DNA of 64,000 nt from Tolypothrix sp. NIES-4075 (GTDB lineage: Bacteria > Cyanobacteriota > Cyanobacteriia > Cyanobacteriales > Nostocaceae). Under the pieces are notes generated by a model. It was not told the DNA's origin, did not search any database, and worked only from the letters and a program-made list of their open reading frames with translations. The stretch lies in assembly GCF_002218085.1 (NCBI RefSeq), contig NZ_BDUC01000004.1, positions 713,852 to 777,851 of the forward strand, read 5' to 3'. Both the position numbers and the translations under genes were made by a program. Shown here one piece after another: positions 60,933 through 64,000 of this stretch. The stretch's first letter is position 1. The number at the start of each line of letters is the position of its first letter.

Positions 60933-61227
60933 ATGTTAGTAGTTAGTAGTTAGTTGTTGGTTGGAGCGTTGTTGATTGATGGTCTACAGTCAAAATAATT
61001 CATAAAGGAGGTAATTCATAATTCGCGCATTGCAATTAGTGGGGGCAAAAAAGCGCCACTAATTGTTCGCCTTTGGCGTTCGGTGAAGGGTAGACCACGC
61101 TCAATTGAAGTCGGTGGTGTTCAGCTTTATCCTTTTTTAATTATGAATTATGAATTATGAATTAATAATTATTTGATCAATAGTTATCTACGATCGCACT
61201 AACTACTAACTACAAATTCTCAAAACT
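60933..61227. other. Intergenic repeats between FKBP and AI-2E genes
   Basis: No gene. GTTAGTAGTTAGTAGTTAGT tandem units at about 60934-60960, a hairpin AATTAGTGGGGGC...GCGCCACTAATT at 61036-61066, and ATTATGAATTATGAATTATG units at 61138-61163. The 252-bp gap 60249-60500 before the FKBP gene shows nothing beyond its ribosome-binding site. Confidence 0.55.
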
Positions 61228-62358
61228 TCATTTATCTTCTTTCTGGGGATTTTCTGACGGATGTGTTTCAGTTGTTTGGTCAGCATCTAGAGAAGGCTGG
61301 TCAGAAACAAGGACTAATTCTGTTTCTCTGTTAGATTTATTTCCCCATTGATCTAAAACATCTTTAATTAAGACTTCTTGCACCCAAATTTTAGCAACAA
61401 CGGTCAAAGGTAACGCTAAGAATAATCCTAAAAAGCCAAAGAAGGTGACAAAGAAAAGTTGAGAAATTAAGGTGACAGCGGGAAGCAATGACACCTGACG
61501 TGCCATGACAATTGGGGTGATGAAATTGCTTTCTGTTTGCTGAATAAAAAAGTAAAGAACCAATACAGCGAGGGATTTCCAAGGTGCATCTAAAAGCGCG
61601 ATCGCCATTGCCGGAATTACACTCATCGTTGGACCCAGATTTGGAATCAAGTTCAAAAATCCCGCCAACACTCCTAAAGCAAGCGCTGCTTTTACACCTA
61701 AAACTGATAAGCCAGTTACACTTAACAATCCCACTACACTCATCGCAATGAAAGCGCCTATTACCCATCCCTCTAATGAAACTTCACATTTATCTAAAAT
61801 TCCATCCACCCGCCGCCGATAAAATGAGGGAAACAGCCGTATAAATACTTTACGATAAGCTAGGGGAGCGGCTAAAAACATTCCTGTTAAAACTAGCACT
61901 AGCAAAATTTTTAAAACTACTTCTAAAGTGCCAGAAACAAATGTAAAAGAGCTTCCCAAAGCGCGATTTATTAAAGGTTGTGCTTGTTGGATTAAACTAT
62001 TTACATCAGGTATATATGGTGTAAGTTCAGTAGGAACGCGAGTTTCTGCTTGGTCAAGCCAACTGTTAAAACGTTGAAATCCTTGGGGAACTCGAAGCGT
62101 TAGTTCTTGGAACTGCTGTGTAAAAGGCGGTACAATCAGCCAGAAAAAGCCTACGACTCCAGCCAAAAAAATCGCTACCGACAGAACTACGGCAAGTCCA
62201 CGTCCCAACCCCATGCGTTGCAAGCGTTTCGCCAGCCGATTTAAAGTGGTGGCTAATACAATCGCGGCAAACATCAGTAAAAGTACGTCCTTTATTTGCC
62301 ACAAGATGTATAACGAGATAACGAGGGCGATTAAGCCGATCCATTGACCTAGATTCAC
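61228..62358 (-). CDS. AI-2E family membrane protein
   Basis: 376 residues from GTG 62358 (MNLGQWIGLIALVISLYILW), set by GGAGA eight bases upstream; a TTG at 62400 adds 14 unlikely residues. About eight transmembrane segments, with the family pattern (LLLMFAAIVLATTLNRL, FFIQQTESNFITPIVMARQV, LPLTVVAKIWVQEV). Members export or channel small molecules (TqsA, YdiK); the substrate is not known in cyanobacteria. The C-terminal 45 residues are polar. Confidence 0.9.
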   Translation of the reverse strand: MNLGQWIGLIALVISLYILWQIKDVLLLMFAAIVLATTLNRLAKRLQRMGLGRGLAVVLSVAIFLAGVVGFFWLIVPPFTQQFQELTLRVPQGFQRFNSWLDQAETRVPTELTPYIPDVNSLIQQAQPLINRALGSSFTFVSGTLEVVLKILLVLVLTGMFLAAPLAYRKVFIRLFPSFYRRRVDGILDKCEVSLEGWVIGAFIAMSVVGLLSVTGLSVLGVKAALALGVLAGFLNLIPNLGPTMSVIPAMAIALLDAPWKSLAVLVLYFFIQQTESNFITPIVMARQVSLLPAVTLISQLFFVTFFGFLGLFLALPLTVVAKIWVQEVLIKDVLDQWGNKSNRETELVLVSDQPSLDADQTTETHPSENPQKEDK

Positions 62359-62452
62359 AGGCTGTCTCCGAACTGTTGGCGAGATGCATTTTCTTTTCAA
62401 TGCAGCTAGATTAGCTGATTTTAGCTACTTCCGCTTGTATCTGGGGAGTGGG

Positions 62453-62481
62453 GTAGAGACGCGAGGAACATCGCGTCTGTA
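62453..62481. repeat. Diverged GACGCG palindrome
   Basis: GTAGAGACGCGAGGAACATC, then GCGTCTGTAT: same outer arms as the 46703 and 48143 copies but a different centre (AGGAACAT). It lies between the AI-2E gene start and the next small gene. Confidence 0.8.
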
Positions 62482-62513
62482 TAAAAGCAATTATTTCTCC
62501 CCATCCCCTCTCC

Positions 62514-62717
62514 CTATCCCCCACTCTCCCCCTCTCCCTTACTGGGGAGTCGCGACAATAATGCGATCGCCATAATCAAACTTGGTGACAAAACCATAAT
62601 TAATACGTTGGTTGTCGTCCCCCCAATCCCTAAACCCGGACCGATATATCTAATCAGTAACGACAGCAAAGCCGAAAATACAAACACTTTAACCACAAAT
62701 CCAATCTGATTTTCCAT
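62514..62717 (-). CDS. Small two-helix membrane protein
   Basis: 67 residues from ATG 62717 (MENQIGFVVKVFVFSALLSL). Two transmembrane helices (about 6-24 and 36-54, separated by GPGLGIGGTTTN). The sequence is familiar as a conserved hypothetical of Nostocales. The last residues (GEGESGG) are encoded by a G/C-rich repeat tract, so the C-terminus has probably been altered. Function unknown. Confidence 0.7.
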   Translation of the reverse strand: MENQIGFVVKVFVFSALLSLLIRYIGPGLGIGGTTTNVLIMVLSPSLIMAIALLSRLPSKGEGESGG

Positions 62718-62860
62718 AATTTAGTACGGCTATACGCATTTTTCTGTAGGGTTGACACTAAATAAGGCTGCTACGCTTAGTCTCTACAATAAATCTATAG
62801 TTACAAAGCTTAACAATTAGAAAGAAGGGGGGAGAAAAAGAGAGCGGGATAGGGAGAGGA

Positions 62861-62901
62861 GCCAGCGCCGTGGGGGGGTTGCCCCCGTTGAGGCGACTGG
62901 C
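62861..62901. repeat. GCCAGTGCG-family hairpin, copy 5
   Basis: GCCAGCGCCGTGGGGG...CCCCCGTTGAGGCGACTGGC (arms separated by a short loop). It lies in the 288-bp gap before ftsH, next to G/C-rich tandem tracts (CTCCACTCCTCCACT). Confidence 0.75.
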
Positions 62902-63005
62902 GTGGGGAGATGGGGGGAAAGAAGAATTATTCTCCTTGCCTCCCACTCTTCCACTCCTCCACTCCTCCACTCCCCACTCCCCAAAACTAGAGGGTACGTC
63001 AAAAA

Positions 63006-64000
63006 ATGCCTGTAGAAAAAAATAACAAACGACCCATCAAACCGCCGAGAGTTAGGCAGTTTGGCGGCAGTTTCCTGATTCTGCTGACTATTCTGTTATT
63101 GCTTAACTTTATTGTTCCTAGCTTCTTTGGTCCGCGATTGCCGCAAGTTGCTTATAGTGATTTTATTACGGCTGTGGAAGCTGGTAAAGTAGATAAGGCA
63201 ATTGTTGGTGGCGATCGCATTGAATATTCAATTCCGACGCAAACGCCAGATGGTAAGCCAGCTGAACAAATATTCCAAACTACACCAGTAGCTTACGATC
63301 TGGATTTACCAAAGATTCTCCGCGAGCATAATGTACAATTTGCTGCACCACAACCAGACCAAAATGGCTGGATTGGCACTTTAATTAGTTGGGTGTTTCC
63401 ACCGTTAATTTTTATTGCAATTTGGGGCTTTTTCCTCAATCGTCAGGGAGGTGGTGCGGCTGCACTGACTGTAGGTAAAAGCAAGGCTCGGATTTCTTCT
63501 GATGGCAGCACTGGTGTTAAATTTACAGATGTGGCTGGTGTTGATGAAGCCAAAGTCGAGCTAGAAGAGATTGTTGATTTTCTGAAAAATGCTGACAAAT
63601 ATACCCGCTTAGGTGCGAAAATACCTAAAGGAGCGTTGCTGGTGGGACCTCCAGGAACGGGTAAGACAATGTTAGCCAAGGCGATCGCTGGGGAAGCGGG
63701 TGTTCCTTTCTTCAGTATCTCCGGTTCCGAGTTTATCGAATTATTCGTTGGTGTGGGTGCGGCACGGGTGCGCGATTTGTTTGAACAAGCGAAAAAACAA
63801 GCACCTTGTATTGTCTTTATCGACGAGTTAGACGCACTTGGGAAATCTCGCGGTGGTGCTGGTGGGTTCGTCGGTGGTAACGATGAACGGGAACAAACCC
63901 TGAACCAGTTACTTACAGAAATGGACGGCTTTGACGCCAACACAGGTGTAATTATCATCGCTGCTACCAACCGTCCGGAAGTGTTAGATCCAGCTTTACG
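63006..64000 (+). CDS. ftsH: FtsH membrane ATP-dependent metalloprotease (3' end outside window)
   Basis: 331 residues are visible from ATG 63006. A short cytoplasmic head, TM1 (FLILLTILLLLNFIVPSF), a periplasmic/lumenal domain, TM2 (LISWVFPPLIFIAIWGFFL), then the AAA module with Walker A GPPGTGKT, Walker B CIVFIDELDALG and the sensor/second region of homology beginning GVIIIAATNRPEVLDPAL. The HExxH protease site lies beyond the window. Cyanobacteria carry four FtsH proteins that replace damaged photosystem proteins and control stress regulators; which one this is cannot be told from this part. Confidence 0.95.
   Translation, partial: MPVEKNNKRPIKPPRVRQFGGSFLILLTILLLLNFIVPSFFGPRLPQVAYSDFITAVEAGKVDKAIVGGDRIEYSIPTQTPDGKPAEQIFQTTPVAYDLDLPKILREHNVQFAAPQPDQNGWIGTLISWVFPPLIFIAIWGFFLNRQGGGAAALTVGKSKARISSDGSTGVKFTDVAGVDEAKVELEEIVDFLKNADKYTRLGAKIPKGALLVGPPGTGKTMLAKAIAGEAGVPFFSISGSEFIELFVGVGAARVRDLFEQAKKQAPCIVFIDELDALGKSRGGAGGFVGGNDEREQTLNQLLTEMDGFDANTGVIIIAATNRPEVLDPAL

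Overview
The window comes from a filamentous, probably heterocyst-forming cyanobacterium (Nostocales). The main signs are many GCGATCGC (HIP1) octamers, phosphoribulokinase, a petH whose ferredoxin-NADP reductase carries an N-terminal phycobilisome-linker domain, a CAAD membrane protein, a group 2 sigma factor, and heptamer tandem repeats (STRRs) and hairpin repeats typical of Nostoc relatives. The gene order cobN / peptidoglycan-binding protein / furA / sigma factor also matches, from memory, the Anabaena sp. PCC 7120 order ending alr1690-all1691-all1692. No CRISPR array, rRNA or prophage was seen.

Layout. 1-8 kb: a cell-wall M23 peptidase (cut by the window edge), tRNA-Met, a Uma2-type protein, uvrA, then a small accessory patch with an HNH remnant and a higBA toxin-antitoxin pair. 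8-15 kb: envelope and membrane genes (LptA-like, GH10-like, DUF1206, alpha/beta hydrolase, pentapeptide repeats, CAAD, SLH protein). 15.4-19.8 kb: a 203-bp inverted-repeat element, then a three-gene cassette of DUF2235 hydrolase, cyclooxygenase-like fatty-acid heme dioxygenase and catalase-related hemoprotein, which looks like an oxylipin pathway. 20-27 kb: housekeeping metabolism (hom, petH, prk, metK). 27-32.6 kb: a sensor kinase, a UvrD/PcrA helicase and an EamA transporter truncated next to a MITE-like element. 33-35 kb: an unrecognised locus of three tandem Cys-containing small paralogs plus a fourth related gene. 35-42 kb: a Tat-exported phosphoesterase, a Pro-rich membrane protein and a 1533-residue two-partner-secretion exoprotein. 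42.2-43.2 kb: a complete IS630-family element with TA duplications. 43-48 kb: a second GH10-like protein, nanE and a GAF histidine kinase. 47.6-55 kb: cobN, a peptidoglycan-binding protein, furA and sigC. 55.6-64 kb: gpsA, gene remnants, lipA, tRNA-Pro, an SDR, an FKBP isomerase, an AI-2E-type membrane protein and the start of ftsH.

How the parts relate. The clearest candidate for a working system is the 15.7-19.8 kb cassette. A lipase-like DUF2235 enzyme could release fatty acids, the COX-like enzyme could make a hydroperoxide, and the catalase-related enzyme could cleave it. The last two steps match the linoleate 10S-dioxygenase / 10S-hydroperoxide lyase pair described from Nostoc punctiforme; the lipase link is my inference. 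The strongest genome-architecture signal is repeat invasion of coding sequence: the same palindrome sits in frame in cobN and in a histidine-kinase gene, cobN holds several further repeat-derived inserts, and gpsA, hom and several gene remnants have repeat-derived ends. Most coordinates come from reading the sequence by eye; family calls are from recalled motifs, not from a search.
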